The position numbers were made by a program, and so were the translations under genes. This document shows positions 33,090 to 42,928 of a stretch of 64,000 nt of DNA, piece after piece. Below the pieces are notes generated by a model. The model had not been told where the DNA came from and did not search any database. It saw only the letters and a list, made by a program, of their open reading frames with translations. Position 1 is the first letter of the stretch; each line of letters begins with the position of its first letter. Source of the stretch: Bacteroidales bacterium (GTDB lineage Bacteria; Bacteroidota; Bacteroidia; Bacteroidales; P3); NCBI GenBank assembly GCA_009783885.1, contig WRCN01000004.1, positions 50,306 to 114,305 on the forward strand. The letters run 5' to 3'.

Positions 33090-34343
33090 TTAACGCAGTT
33101 TAAGTGTAACAACCGAAAGAATCGCCAGCAAAATCCCAATAATAAAAAACCGCATCACAATCTTCGGCTCGGCATAACCTTTCACTTGATAATGGTGGTG
33201 AATGGGCGACATTTTAAAAATTCGCCTACCTTCACCGTATTTCCTTTTCGTGTATTTGAAGTAAGAAACTTGCAACATTACGGACAAACTTTCCATAAAG
33301 AAAATTCCGCAGAGCACGGGCAACAACAATTCTTTTCGAATTAGAATGGCAAAAACAGCAATAATTCCGCCAATAGTCAAACTTCCCGTATCACCCATAA
33401 ATACTTGGGCCGGGTAGGTGTTGTACCATAAAAAACCAACCGTTGCACCCACAAATGCGGCACTAAAAACAACCAATTCACCTACGTTTGGAAGGTACAT
33501 AATGTTGAGATAATTTGCAAAAATGATATTACCGGAAACCCACGCTAAAATGGCCAGTGTTGCACCGATAATTGCCGATGTTCCTGTGGCTAAACCGTCA
33601 ATTCCGTCAGTCAAATTTGCGCCGTTTGAGACTGCTGTAATGATAAAAATTACAGCAAGTACAAAAATAATCCACACGTATTTTGATGCCCCATCGCCCA
33701 TCCAATTTACAAACCAAGCGTAATCAAATTCGTTGTTTTTTACAAATGGAATGGTTGTTGTAGTAGACTTTTCAACGTTTTGATGAAATATTTTGGTTGC
33801 TGTAAAAAATTCTTCTTGGTCAAGCATATTGTGTTCTTGAATATAGGTTTGCGTAACCTTAGATTCGGAAACTACGATAGAAGGGCTGAAATACATGGTT
33901 AATCCAATGATTAAACCCAATCCGACTTGTCCGATGATTTTGAATTTGCCTTGAAGTCCTTGTTTGTTTTTTTTGAATACTTTGATGTAATCGTCCAAAA
34001 AACCTATAAATCCTAACCAAACGGTGGTTATTAGCATTAAAATAATGTAGATATTATTCAATTTTGCGAACAACAATGTTGGAATTAAAATCGCTGCAAT
34101 AATGATTAATCCGCCCATTGTTGGTGTTCCTTTTTTCTGCATTTGACCTTCCAATCCTAAATCTCTAATAGTTTCTCCAACTTGTTTTTTTCGTAAAAAT
34201 TCGATGAGGGTTTTTCCGTAAACAATCGTGATCCACAGCGATAGCAAAGCCGCCATTGCCGCACGAAATGAGAGGTACTGGAATACGCCTGCGCCGGGGA
34301 AATTGAATGTTTGATGTAAATAGTCGAATAGGTAGTATAGCAT
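33090..34343 (-). CDS. mraY: Phospho-MurNAc-pentapeptide translocase MraY
   Basis: This 417-residue membrane enzyme makes lipid I. Motifs: [33 protein letters not shown] (Asp pair), [27 protein letters not shown] and the cytoplasmic SPIHHHYQ (Mg/substrate). It has the longer periplasmic insertion (about 145-215) usual in Bacteroidota, which explains the length above 360. All catalytic motifs are intact. Confidence 0.97.
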   Translation of the reverse strand: MLYYLFDYLHQTFNFPGAGVFQYLSFRAAMAALLSLWITIVYGKTLIEFLRKKQVGETIRDLGLEGQMQKKGTPTMGGLIIIAAILIPTLLFAKLNNIYIILMLITTVWLGFIGFLDDYIKVFKKNKQGLQGKFKIIGQVGLGLIIGLTMYFSPSIVVSESKVTQTYIQEHNMLDQEEFFTATKIFHQNVEKSTTTTIPFVKNNEFDYAWFVNWMGDGASKYVWIIFVLAVIFIITAVSNGANLTDGIDGLATGTSAIIGATLAILAWVSGNIIFANYLNIMYLPNVGELVVFSAAFVGATVGFLWYNTYPAQVFMGDTGSLTIGGIIAVFAILIRKELLLPVLCGIFFMESLSVMLQVSYFKYTKRKYGEGRRIFKMSPIHHHYQVKGYAEPKIVMRFFIIGILLAILSVVTLKLR

Positions 34344-34366
34344 AGGTTTTTTGGTTTTTTAGCAAG

Positions 34367-34566
34367 GAGATTCCTCGACTTCGCATACTGCGTATGCTAC
34401 GCTCGGAATGACGGCGTTTTTGCAGAGGAGGAGGAGTGCAGGTTTTGGCGGCAAAGCCGCCAAAACCTGCACTCCATTTCTCCCCTCTCTTAACATCGTC
34501 ATGTCGAGCGAAGCGGAGCTGAGTCGAGACATCTGTTTGCTATTGTAGTTTATTTTCATTTACTTT
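34367..34566. repeat. Repeat-filled gap between mraY and murE
   Basis: This 200-bp stretch holds three nested repeats: a family 3 unit with a TCGCATACTGCGTATGC insert (34367-34414), a 43-bp near-perfect palindrome with 20-nt arms (34433-34452 and 34456-34475, centre AAA) and the second family 3 unit (34498-34533) with the tail shared with 33014-33082. No gene is visible. Confidence 0.85.
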
Positions 34567-36015
34567 TTATAGTGCTGTCACTAGTTTTTCTTTGTCGTCA
34601 AAGTAAGTTCGCATTCCGTTAATTTCCTGATATTTCTCATGCCCTTTTCCAGCAACCAAAATAATATCGCCCGAACGTGCCAGCATACAAGCCGTGCGGA
34701 TGGCTTCCTCACGATTGCAAATCGTCAAAACCTTAAATTTGCATTGAAAGTCAACACCTTTGTTCATCTCATCAAGAATAGTTTGCGGATTTTCGGTGCG
34801 AGGATTATCGGAAGTCAAAATCACTTTATCACTCATTTTGCAAGCAATTTTCGCCATAATTGGACGTTTACTTTTATCTCGATCTCCACCGCAACCAACA
34901 ACTGTGATTAAAGTTTCGTTGTTATTTCGAACATTGTTAATGGTTGAAAGCACATTTTCCAAAGCGTCCGGAGTGTGGGCGTAATCTACAATTCCGATGG
35001 TTCCATTTGCAGATTTTACGGTATCAAAACGTCCTTCGGCGGTTTGCAGGTTGCTCATAATCGCCAATACATTCTGACTATCTTCACCCAATAAAATCGC
35101 CGTTGCATAAATCGCTAAAAAGTTGTAAGCATTGAACGTGCCGACTAACCTGCAATACACATCGGATTGATTGATGAGCAAATGTAAGCCTGTAAACGAA
35201 TTTTCAATAATTTTGCAACGAAAATCCGCCATGGACTTGAGTGCGTAAGTGTATTTTTTTGCAATAGTATTTTGCAACATCACTTCGCCGTTTCTATCGT
35301 CAATATTGCTCAGGGCGAAGGCTGTTTTCGGCAACTCATCAAAAAATGTTTTTTTGGCTTTAAGATAAGCATCGAATGTTTTATGATAATCCAAATGATC
35401 GTGTGTGATGTTGCTGAAAATTGCACCGGTAAAGCGAAGCCCTGCGATGCGATGTTGAACAATCGCATGCGAACTTACTTCCATAAACGCATGCGTGCAA
35501 CCTTCGTCAACCATATCCGACAAAATTTTATTCAATTTGATAGCATCTGGAGTGGTGTGTGTAGTGGACAAAACACGGTCGTCAATTTTATTCTCAATCG
35601 TCGACAACAAACCAACTTTGTAACCCAATTTCATAAACAATTGGTGTAAAAGTGTAACGGTTGTCGTTTTTCCATTCGTTCCTGTAATGCCTACCAACTT
35701 TAACTTTTCCGAAGGATTGCCATAAAAATTCGAAGCACAAACTCCTAATGCGTAACTTGATGATTTAACTTGAATATACGTTATATCTTTTGATAATTTT
35801 TTTGGCAAAATCTCACAAACCACAGCGATAACACCATTTTCAACAACGCTCTCAATAAACGAATGTCCGTCCACATTCGTACCACTCACCGCAAAAAAAC
35901 AACTTCCGGATTTAACTTCTCTCGAATCAAAACAAAGTTCAGATACAACGATATTTGTCGTTCCGATGATGTTTTCAACGGCTAAATTCTCAATGATATA
36001 CGTTAGTTTTTTCAT
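34567..36015 (-). CDS. murE: UDP-MurNAc-tripeptide ligase MurE (meso-DAP type)
   Basis: A 482-residue ligase adding the third stem residue. ATP site GITGTNGKTTTVTLLH (about 105-120), substrate motifs FMEVSSHAIVQHRIAG and HDHLDYHKTFDAYLKAK (Lys carbamylation region), C-terminal TSDNPRTENPQTILDEM. The DNPR motif is the known marker for meso-diaminopimelate. I start at 36015, an ATGA overlap with the ftsI stop. The longer start at 36030 would overlap more. Confidence 0.96.
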   Translation of the reverse strand: MKKLTYIIENLAVENIIGTTNIVVSELCFDSREVKSGSCFFAVSGTNVDGHSFIESVVENGVIAVVCEILPKKLSKDITYIQVKSSSYALGVCASNFYGNPSEKLKLVGITGTNGKTTTVTLLHQLFMKLGYKVGLLSTIENKIDDRVLSTTHTTPDAIKLNKILSDMVDEGCTHAFMEVSSHAIVQHRIAGLRFTGAIFSNITHDHLDYHKTFDAYLKAKKTFFDELPKTAFALSNIDDRNGEVMLQNTIAKKYTYALKSMADFRCKIIENSFTGLHLLINQSDVYCRLVGTFNAYNFLAIYATAILLGEDSQNVLAIMSNLQTAEGRFDTVKSANGTIGIVDYAHTPDALENVLSTINNVRNNNETLITVVGCGGDRDKSKRPIMAKIACKMSDKVILTSDNPRTENPQTILDEMNKGVDFQCKFKVLTICNREEAIRTACMLARSGDIILVAGKGHEKYQEINGMRTYFDDKEKLVTAL

Positions 36016-38063
36016 GATAATCGCAACCAAATTTGTTGTCCTGAAATTATTGTTGTTCCTGCGTCTACCGACTGTTCTCTCACAATTCCACGCCCATTTA
36101 GTATCACTTTGTAGCCCAAGCTTTCAAGCACATACACAGCATCACGAGCCGTCATTCCTTTTACGTTTGGAACTCGTTTTGATGAACGAGCTGATTTTTT
36201 TATTTCGTCCAGCTTATCTGTATTTTTTGTCAATTGTAACGGTTGAAAATCTTCTAAATCGGGCAATTCCATTTCCATATTCAAATGCGTTGCATACACT
36301 TTGTCGGCAATTTCTTTGAATACCGGAGCAGCAATTTCTCCGCCATGTACGCGGATTCCGGAAGGATTGCTCATAACTACCAAGCACGTATATTGCGGAT
36401 TATCTGCAGGAAAATAACCAATGAATGATGCACGATGACGCGTCCGTTCCAAACCTCTTTCACTATAATTGATTTGTGCAGTGCCTGTTTTTCCTGCAAT
36501 TCTGTAGGGCGACTTCGACAATGACCTTGCTGTTCCGTTTTGTACAACACCTTCCAAACACTCTCTTACTTTTCTGAGTGTTCTATCAGAAGCAATTCGC
36601 GATTCCAAAACAATCGGATCAAATCGTCTAACAACCTGTCCGCCACTTCGAATTTCTTCGACAAACATTGGTTTCATCATTCTTCCATTGTTTGCAACAG
36701 CATTGTAAAACGCAAGTTGTTGCAACGGCGTAATCAACACTTCATATCCCATCGACATCCACGCCAATGAAGTTCCCCACCATTCCGATTTATGGTCTTT
36801 CGGATTTTTAATCACAGGATTTCGTTCTCCTGCAATTTCCAAACCTAAAGGCTGGTTTAAGCGCATTTTGTATAGATAATCCGTGAATTTTTTTTCGTTT
36901 TTTGAAAATGTTTCGCGAACAGCGTAAGCCATTCCAACATTTGATGACAGTTCAAATGCATGTTTCAAAGACACTTCGCCGTAGCCTTCTTCTCTTGTAT
37001 CTCTCAACCTGCGGTTTCCAACTTGCATTCGTCCTGTCTTAACAAGTGTTCCGGTATCCATTTTGCCCTCTTCTAAAATGGCGATTAAACTTGCTAATTT
37101 GAACGTTGAACCGGGTTCTACAGATTCGTTAATAGCAAAATTTTCAACTTCGTGATATGTATTGTCTTTTTCGCTAAGTTTTAGATTAACAATCGCGCGA
37201 ATTTTTCCTGTTGAAACTTCCATCAAAATCGCAGTACCATGACTGGCATTGGTTCTTTGTAAATTTCTCCTCAACGCATCGTGGGCAACATCTTGAACAC
37301 GCATGTCGATTGTGGTTACAATATCTTTGCCGTTTTCAGGTTCTTGTTGATTATTGAACACCGGACGCCATACATTGTTCGCAACCTTTCGTTCAACACG
37401 TTTGCCGCTATGTCCTTTCAAAATATCATTGTAGGCACCTTCTAAACCCACGCCAACATTGCTTTCTCTGTTGAAGTATCCGATTGTTCGTCCGGCTAAC
37501 GGATCATGTAAACGAATACGCCGATTCGTTTCTTCAACCACCAAACCTCCTCTGTTTCTGCCTTTATTTAAAATCGGAAAGGCTTGCAATCGCTTCAAAT
37601 CCGCGTATCGAATATTTCGTGCAATCAAAAAATCTCGTGCTCCGCGTCCACGAGAAATTTTGGTATCCGGATTAATGCCTAAATCCTTAGAACGTGCTTC
37701 CGTCAACGATTTTTGCCATTCGTTCGATGATCGCTGTGGATACATTTTTGCCAAACTATCTGACAAAGCACGAACATAAAAATTAAACGTATCTTGCGGA
37801 ACAACCGAGTGATGCAAATCCATGCGAACCGTGAAAATCGGCATCGTCATCACTAAAATACTGCCATCTGAAGAATAGATATTTCCTCGCTTTGCCTCTA
37901 CCTCAACACTGCGTGTCGTTTTGTTTTCGGCTCTGTTTCGCCACTTATCACCTTCAACAAAAATCAAAAGGGCAGTGCGAATCATAATCGTCAATGCAAC
38001 CAACAAGATGCCAATATACACCAAGTTTACACGCCATTTCATATTTTTTTTGAACTCTTCCAT
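36012..38063 (-). CDS. ftsI: Septal penicillin-binding protein FtsI with PASTA domain
   Basis: This 683-residue transpeptidase cross-links septal peptidoglycan. One N-terminal membrane helix (about 12-32), a dimerisation/pedestal region, then the transpeptidase domain with Ser-x-x-Lys in EPGSTFKLAS (about 316-325), SSN in ELSSNVGMAY and KTGTAQ (about 520-530). A single C-terminal PASTA-like domain (RVPNVKGMTARDAVYVLESL ... GQQIWLRLS) ends the protein. Confidence 0.96.
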   Translation of the reverse strand: MEEFKKNMKWRVNLVYIGILLVALTIMIRTALLIFVEGDKWRNRAENKTTRSVEVEAKRGNIYSSDGSILVMTMPIFTVRMDLHHSVVPQDTFNFYVRALSDSLAKMYPQRSSNEWQKSLTEARSKDLGINPDTKISRGRGARDFLIARNIRYADLKRLQAFPILNKGRNRGGLVVEETNRRIRLHDPLAGRTIGYFNRESNVGVGLEGAYNDILKGHSGKRVERKVANNVWRPVFNNQQEPENGKDIVTTIDMRVQDVAHDALRRNLQRTNASHGTAILMEVSTGKIRAIVNLKLSEKDNTYHEVENFAINESVEPGSTFKLASLIAILEEGKMDTGTLVKTGRMQVGNRRLRDTREEGYGEVSLKHAFELSSNVGMAYAVRETFSKNEKKFTDYLYKMRLNQPLGLEIAGERNPVIKNPKDHKSEWWGTSLAWMSMGYEVLITPLQQLAFYNAVANNGRMMKPMFVEEIRSGGQVVRRFDPIVLESRIASDRTLRKVRECLEGVVQNGTARSLSKSPYRIAGKTGTAQINYSERGLERTRHRASFIGYFPADNPQYTCLVVMSNPSGIRVHGGEIAAPVFKEIADKVYATHLNMEMELPDLEDFQPLQLTKNTDKLDEIKKSARSSKRVPNVKGMTARDAVYVLESLGYKVILNGRGIVREQSVDAGTTIISGQQIWLRLS

Positions 38064-38068
38064 ATCCT

Positions 38069-38392
38069 TTACTTTTTCCTCTTTACCTTTATTCTTTTTG
38101 GTGGAACAACAGATTCTTTTATGCCAACTTCATTCAATCGCTTTGCAATTTCCGATTGCTGACTTTTTCTCAAATATTCCGAAAGTGTTGCCAAATGCTC
38201 AGTTTGGAGTTCTTTTAATTCTCTGTTTAAACTGTTTGTTTCGCGAATAATTTTCTCGGAAACATAGTTGTTTGCAATTAATAAAATGGCTAAACAAGCC
38301 AAAAAAATCACATAGGGCCAGCGTTGCAAAACCTTGTCCTGCGTGATGATAGAACCATCTAAGATATGTCGTATTTTGAGTTTGGTTGCCAT
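38069..38392 (-). CDS. ftsL: FtsL-like cell division protein
   Basis: A 107-residue bitopic protein: basic cytoplasmic start, one membrane helix (about 30-48, IFLACLAILLIANNYVS), then a coiled-coil/leucine-rich helix (NSLNRELKELQTEHLATLSEYL). It lies between rsmH and ftsI, the standard ftsL place. The sequence is poorly conserved in this family, so the call rests on position and architecture. Confidence 0.85.
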   Translation of the reverse strand: MATKLKIRHILDGSIITQDKVLQRWPYVIFLACLAILLIANNYVSEKIIRETNSLNRELKELQTEHLATLSEYLRKSQQSEIAKRLNEVGIKESVVPPKRIKVKRKK

Positions 38393-39285
38393 TAGATTTT
38401 TTCTGCAATTCTAAGTTTTGCACTGCGCGCACGATTATTTTCTGCAATTTCGGCATCGCTTGGAACGATGGCTTTTCGCGTGATTAAGCGAAACGGCGTT
38501 TGAATATTGCCATAAAAATCTTTCACCACTTCGCCATTCAAATTACCGGTTTTCATGAAATTTTTCACCAAACGATCTTCCAACGAATGGTAGGAAATCA
38601 CCACCAAACGCCCGCCTGTTTTCAACATGTCTACTGATTGTTGTAATAAAATTTTCAACGCTTCCATTTCTTGATTAACCTCTATTCGCAGAGCTTGGAA
38701 AACCATTGATAAAAATTTATGCTCTTGATTTTTAGGAAAAAACGACGTTAAAATTTGTTTTAAATCGCCGGTTGTTTGGATTGGTTTTTCTGTTCTTGCT
38801 TTGACTAAAACGTTTGCAATTTTTCTCGAATTGTGTAATTCGCCGTAATTGTAGAACATATCCGCAAGTTGGTTTTCGTCATAATTTGAAAGGATTGACG
38901 CTGCAGTTAACGAATTTTTCACATCCATTCGTAAATCTAAAGGTGCATCGAATCGAAACGAAAAACCACGTTCAGCAACATCGAACTGATGCGATGAAAC
39001 GCCTAAATCTGCTAGTAGTCCATCAATCGGAAGAGCATGGTAAAGTTGCAAAAAGTTTTTTGCGTATTTGAAATTTTGCGGAATCAATTGAAATCTCGAA
39101 TCGCTGATTACATTTTTTTGAGCATCTTCATCTTGATCAAAACCCAATAACCGTCCGCCTTTCAGTTGTTTTAAAATTTCTTTTGAATGCCCTCCTCCTC
39201 CAAATGTAACATCAACGTAAGTCCCGTTTTCTTTGAGGTCGAGACCGTTGATAGATTCATGCAATAAGACAGGAGTGTGGTACAT
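38392..39285 (-). CDS. rsmH: 16S rRNA m4C1402 methyltransferase RsmH
   Basis: A 297-residue SAM-dependent enzyme: YHTPVLLHESINGLDLKENG at the start, SAM motif YVDVTFGGGGHSKEIL (about 23-38), GLLADLGVSSHQFDVAERGF and VVISYHSLEDRLVKNFM. I start at 39285 (MYHTPVLL). The upstream ATG at 39339 lies in sequence that comes from a repeat (39319-39364). The stop and the ftsL start share one base. Confidence 0.95.
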   Translation of the reverse strand: MYHTPVLLHESINGLDLKENGTYVDVTFGGGGHSKEILKQLKGGRLLGFDQDEDAQKNVISDSRFQLIPQNFKYAKNFLQLYHALPIDGLLADLGVSSHQFDVAERGFSFRFDAPLDLRMDVKNSLTAASILSNYDENQLADMFYNYGELHNSRKIANVLVKARTEKPIQTTGDLKQILTSFFPKNQEHKFLSMVFQALRIEVNQEMEALKILLQQSVDMLKTGGRLVVISYHSLEDRLVKNFMKTGNLNGEVVKDFYGNIQTPFRLITRKAIVPSDAEIAENNRARSAKLRIAEKI

Positions 39286-39318
39286 TTGGTTTGTTGTTTG
39301 GTTTGTTTGGTGCGAGGT

Positions 39319-39364
39319 AGCTTCGATAAGCTCAGCCACCGGTCGTTGAGCCTGTCGAAACGCC
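39319..39364. repeat. Inverted repeat between mraZ and rsmH
   Basis: TTCGATAAGCTCAGC and GTTGAGCCTGTCGAA form an imperfect stem around CACCGGTC. This is a further palindrome family, differing from those elsewhere in the cluster. Confidence 0.7.
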
Positions 39365-39372
39365 CCCCGTAC

Positions 39373-39831
39373 CTATTCCTCGTTTTTTATTCCGCCGAGA
39401 CGTTCGCTGATCAAAATAGCCAAGTCTGTAGTCGATTTGCTTAATGCTTCATATGCCGAAACATCCCAAATTTCAATCAAATTAACTTTCGGAATAAGCA
39501 CTATATCTTTATCGATTTTCTTGGATTTTTTTTGATCGTTCGGAATTAGAATTCTGTCGTTGGCGTCTAATTCAACGGGATTTCCTTCCGAAAGTTTGCG
39601 GATAATCAAACGATCTTGAGGGTTGTAAGGATTGAGTTTACTAATGATTTCGCCTGTTTCGCGTTCAAATTCTTTGCGAGGCCAAAGTTCCAAACAGGCA
39701 TCAAATACGCTTTCACGAATGATAAAACCTTCCTCAAGAACTGCGGATAATAATTTCTTATGTGCCGACGGAAATTTGAAACGTCCGTTAGCATCTACTT
39801 TACAATACTCTTTACCTATTAATATGCTCAT
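39373..39831 (-). CDS. mraZ: MraZ transcriptional regulator
   Basis: A 152-residue AbrB-like protein with two SpoVT/MraZ domains: IGKEYCKVDANGRFKFPSAH (about 4-23) and a second half with PVELDANDRILIPNDQ (about 84-99). It binds TGGG repeats before its own gene and controls the dcw cluster. I start at 39831 (MSILIGKEY). The upstream ATG at 39900 lies in the promoter. First gene of the operon. Confidence 0.94.
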   Translation of the reverse strand: MSILIGKEYCKVDANGRFKFPSAHKKLLSAVLEEGFIIRESVFDACLELWPRKEFERETGEIISKLNPYNPQDRLIIRKLSEGNPVELDANDRILIPNDQKKSKKIDKDIVLIPKVNLIEIWDVSAYEALSKSTTDLAILISERLGGIKNEE

Positions 39832-39858
39832 CTTAATTCGATTTTCAGTTTCAAGCCA

Positions 39859-39899
39859 CAAAGTTACAAAAAAAAATCGAAATTTCCCAATTTTTCCCA
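39859..39899 (-). promoter_or_regulatory. dcw promoter with two MraZ boxes
   Basis: On the minus strand TTGG (39890-39887), 20 nt, TAACTTTG (39866-39859). Two TGGGA boxes (39899-39895 and 39889-39885) are spaced exactly 10 nt, as known for MraZ operators, and one overlaps the -33 element. Binding would block polymerase, so the cluster is probably autorepressed by MraZ. Confidence 0.8.
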
Positions 39900-40161
39900 T
39901 AAATTGTTAATAACTTTCCAAAAAAATACATAAAATCCCATTTAATAAATTGTAATATGGTATGAATCACCAATTTATGGCTTTTTGATATGTTTTGAAA
40001 AAATTTAAGTTTTCAACAAACGCCACAGAAATACATGTTTTGTTGAATAAACGTTCGCAACTTAATGATTTTCAAAAAAAAGTGATTTTTATTGATAAAA
40101 TCGTTTTTTTTTCATATATTTGTATTCTTAAAACAATTAATAAACCCAAAAACAAACCATT
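39900..40161. other. Divergent intergenic region mraZ / beta-barrel gene
   Basis: The gap between mraZ and the next gene is 330 bp. Apart from the mraZ promoter it holds AT-rich DNA and a plus-strand -7-like TATATTTG at about 40117-40124, about 40 bp before the ATG at 40162. I see no RNA or small gene. Confidence 0.5.
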
Positions 40162-40881
40162 ATGAAAAACACACAAATTATTGCATCGTTAATCCTTGTA
40201 TTAGCAGTATGTTTCAGCGCAGCGGCTCAAACCGAAAACACAACAAATGTTCCAAAACGAAAATTAAATTCACGTATTGCTGTTGGCTTTGATGTTCCCA
40301 TACTCGTTGATAATAGCGAGTTCTCAGATTTTATGTCCAATCAGTTTCAAATGGAAGCGCCAAGCGCTTTATTCGGATCAACACTTTCTGTGGGTTGGAA
40401 TTTTTCCAAAAGCAAGCGCTGGTTTTGGGATATTAGTATTGGAGTTCGTTCTTCAAATCGCTCGAAAGATAATATAACTCGAAATTGGACTCAAGCCTAT
40501 TTCCCTCTGAGGTTTTCGTATGCGATACTTGATAATAATTCGTTTCGATTATCGCCGTTCGCAGGTATAAACTATAGGGTAAATCAGTTGTATTATTGCG
40601 ACATGCGTTCAATCGGCAATTTAAATCAAATCACAGAAATACTGGAAACATCGTTTACATCGTTCAACTTGGCGCAATGGAGCGTAGGATGTGAATTTGG
40701 ATTGCAATTTGATTTTAAAGTTGATGATCCCAGTACTCGGCTAAACCCACAATTTTCAGCATTTGTCAAATGGGAACAATCTTTCCACAACAGTAATTGG
40801 CATCTCGAAAAATTCGAAATACGCGACATACCGAAATTTCAGAACAATGCTTTAACTATAGGTATTTTGATCGGAATATAA
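40162..40881 (+). CDS. Outer-membrane beta-barrel protein
   Basis: A 239-residue protein with a signal peptide (MKNTQIIASLILVLAVCFSAAAQ) and alternating hydrophobic/polar strands ending in an aromatic- and Ile-rich C-terminus (ALTIGILIGI), as in small outer-membrane barrels. Examples of strands: RIAVGFDVPILV, GSTLSVGWNFSKSK and FWDISIGVRSSN. No specific family or role recognised. It is transcribed away from mraZ. Confidence 0.75.
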   Translation: MKNTQIIASLILVLAVCFSAAAQTENTTNVPKRKLNSRIAVGFDVPILVDNSEFSDFMSNQFQMEAPSALFGSTLSVGWNFSKSKRWFWDISIGVRSSNRSKDNITRNWTQAYFPLRFSYAILDNNSFRLSPFAGINYRVNQLYYCDMRSIGNLNQITEILETSFTSFNLAQWSVGCEFGLQFDFKVDDPSTRLNPQFSAFVKWEQSFHNSNWHLEKFEIRDIPKFQNNALTIGILIGI

Positions 40882-40891
40882 AGGTTTCCAA

Positions 40892-42928
40892 TCAAAATTT
40901 CCACCGCATCTGAACCCTAACTTCCGCTCTATCCCTTCCGGAAGTTTCCTCTAATCCACTACCAATCGTATGTCTATTGGCAATGTTCGTATTGGAATAT
41001 TTAACCCAAAATGTAAGTTTGCGAACAGGTTGATATTGCAATAACACAAAAAAACGACTCCCTTTGTAGTAGTAACTCTGCAAAGTTGAGCCATATAACA
41101 CATCATTTTCATAAACAAAAATCCGCATATCGTAGTTGTCCGTATTGTAAACAGCATACCGAAACACCATAGACATTGGGATTTTTCGAGACTTACACTG
41201 CAAATCCTGATACATCAAAAAACCTTTTTGTTTATTCGAAAATCCATATTCCAAACGATTTTTCAACACCATCATTTCGGAAAATTTATAGTCGAAATGC
41301 AAGCGTAAACTTTGTTTGGATAGCATGCCGAAATCATTGATGACATTTGAATTTGACGTTACGCTTTGCCGGGTTTTGTAGCGATAGTGCGCATAGCCCG
41401 ACAGTCGCGAATTGGGCGTGTAAAATAATTTGAGTTGATATTCCTGTCCGAATAACGGTTCGTTCGATGAATACGAAAGCCACGGAAATTCAAAAATATC
41501 CGCCATTACAGCGATATTCCATGCTTTTGACAATTCTGAAAACAGTGATAGGTTTAATCCCTTTTCATTCGCCGTTCTACTGTTTTCGGATAATCCTTTA
41601 GCAAAGAAATTTTGGTAATCTCTATCGTAATAACGAGCCGAAACATGAGCCGAAAGCCGCTGATTAAGCAGAAATCGAGAACCCGCAATCAATGCCTTTG
41701 CACCGTTTTGCGACATTGCAAATTCACCATAATAACGAGAAATTGTGCCAATTCCTTCCCAATCCAAACCCACGTTAATATTGTCTTTGGGCGGAATTGA
41801 AAATTGATTGTCAGGTCTGATTCGTGGCAAATAATCCACATTCAAACTGTTGTAATGCGCCGTTGCACCAATTCGAAACCTTTGCCAATGGCGGTCTATG
41901 TGAGTTCCGAACACGGTCTGTTTGGCAGTGTGTTTTTTCTCCAAATCGCCAATGGTACGATGATAGATGGTTTCAAGAATGGATGAAATGCTTTGTGGAC
42001 GCCCGTTTTCGTCGTATTCCGAAACCGTTCCGTCTAACAATCGGTGCGAAAAAAATGTGGATACATCTATTTGTCCGAATTTCAGAGTGCTTGCAACTCC
42101 TTGAAAATAACCATATCTCGCAGATGATGTATAAGGTCTCACGCCTTGCGCTCGTTTTTTCAATGTGCTTCCGTCAACCGATTTTCCAAGCGAAAAACCA
42201 CTCCACAAACACAAACCTTGTCCGAATCGCAACTGGTAATTTCCAATCACCAAATTTTTGATTCGACCAACATCTGCAATCGCTATAAATCCCGAATAGA
42301 AAGGAAATCCTTGCTTTTGCGAGCCTTTGAAAAATTCTTCTCCCGCATCTTTTCTGGCTACAAACCCCATTCGAAGTTTATTCATCGCATTAAATTGATA
42401 GCGCACCAAAAGCACATCCGGAGAACCCAAATACCATGCATTTTTTCTGATTGTATCACGAACGATGGTGTTCGAATAACCGTGTTTTTCTGTCAATCCG
42501 CGTGTATGACGTAGGACAAGTTCAGACTTTCCAAACCGACGAATATTCGCCCATGTCAATTTATAAATTTCCGTTTTTTGGAATGAAATATAGGGTTGCA
42601 ACAACGTGATGAGTTGCGTTGAAAAACCAGGAACATACTGTAATTCGGAAACATCTGCAAAATCACCGTAGTCCGAACGATACTGCAACAAAGCAGCAAT
42701 TTGAAAATCGTTCAGAAGTCCTAAATTTTCGAGTTGGGAAAGCGTTGCTGTGTTGAGATTTAGCGGACGATAGCGATAGGTTTCCAAATGTTCGATGAGT
42801 TCGGAAATATCTGTCATTTCATCGAGTTCAACCGTTTCCAAAACGCTTTCCAAAATGTTATCAAATAGTTCTGTGGTATCGCTAATTGTGAACAGCGAAA
42901 AACCGGCAAATAGTAAATTAAAAATCAT
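40892..42928 (-). CDS. Helix-hairpin-helix domain plus outer-membrane barrel protein
   Basis: This protein has a signal peptide (MIFNLLFAGFSLFTIS), a ComEA-like helix-hairpin-helix pair (LNLNTATLSQLENLG, then YGDFADVSELQYVPGFS, about 60-110) and a large barrel-like remainder of about 550 residues rich in alternating strands. This combination is common in Bacteroidota; its function is unknown. I start at 42928. A longer version to 42958 would begin with GTG inside the family 1 palindrome. It overlaps the end of the neighbouring barrel gene by 11 bp. Confidence 0.8.
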   Translation of the reverse strand: MIFNLLFAGFSLFTISDTTELFDNILESVLETVELDEMTDISELIEHLETYRYRPLNLNTATLSQLENLGLLNDFQIAALLQYRSDYGDFADVSELQYVPGFSTQLITLLQPYISFQKTEIYKLTWANIRRFGKSELVLRHTRGLTEKHGYSNTIVRDTIRKNAWYLGSPDVLLVRYQFNAMNKLRMGFVARKDAGEEFFKGSQKQGFPFYSGFIAIADVGRIKNLVIGNYQLRFGQGLCLWSGFSLGKSVDGSTLKKRAQGVRPYTSSARYGYFQGVASTLKFGQIDVSTFFSHRLLDGTVSEYDENGRPQSISSILETIYHRTIGDLEKKHTAKQTVFGTHIDRHWQRFRIGATAHYNSLNVDYLPRIRPDNQFSIPPKDNINVGLDWEGIGTISRYYGEFAMSQNGAKALIAGSRFLLNQRLSAHVSARYYDRDYQNFFAKGLSENSRTANEKGLNLSLFSELSKAWNIAVMADIFEFPWLSYSSNEPLFGQEYQLKLFYTPNSRLSGYAHYRYKTRQSVTSNSNVINDFGMLSKQSLRLHFDYKFSEMMVLKNRLEYGFSNKQKGFLMYQDLQCKSRKIPMSMVFRYAVYNTDNYDMRIFVYENDVLYGSTLQSYYYKGSRFFVLLQYQPVRKLTFWVKYSNTNIANRHTIGSGLEETSGRDRAEVRVQMRWKF

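Noticed and set aside
41824..42261. A 145-codon plus-strand frame opposite the helix-hairpin-helix barrel gene
   Set aside because: Antisense to a clear gene, with no family resemblance.
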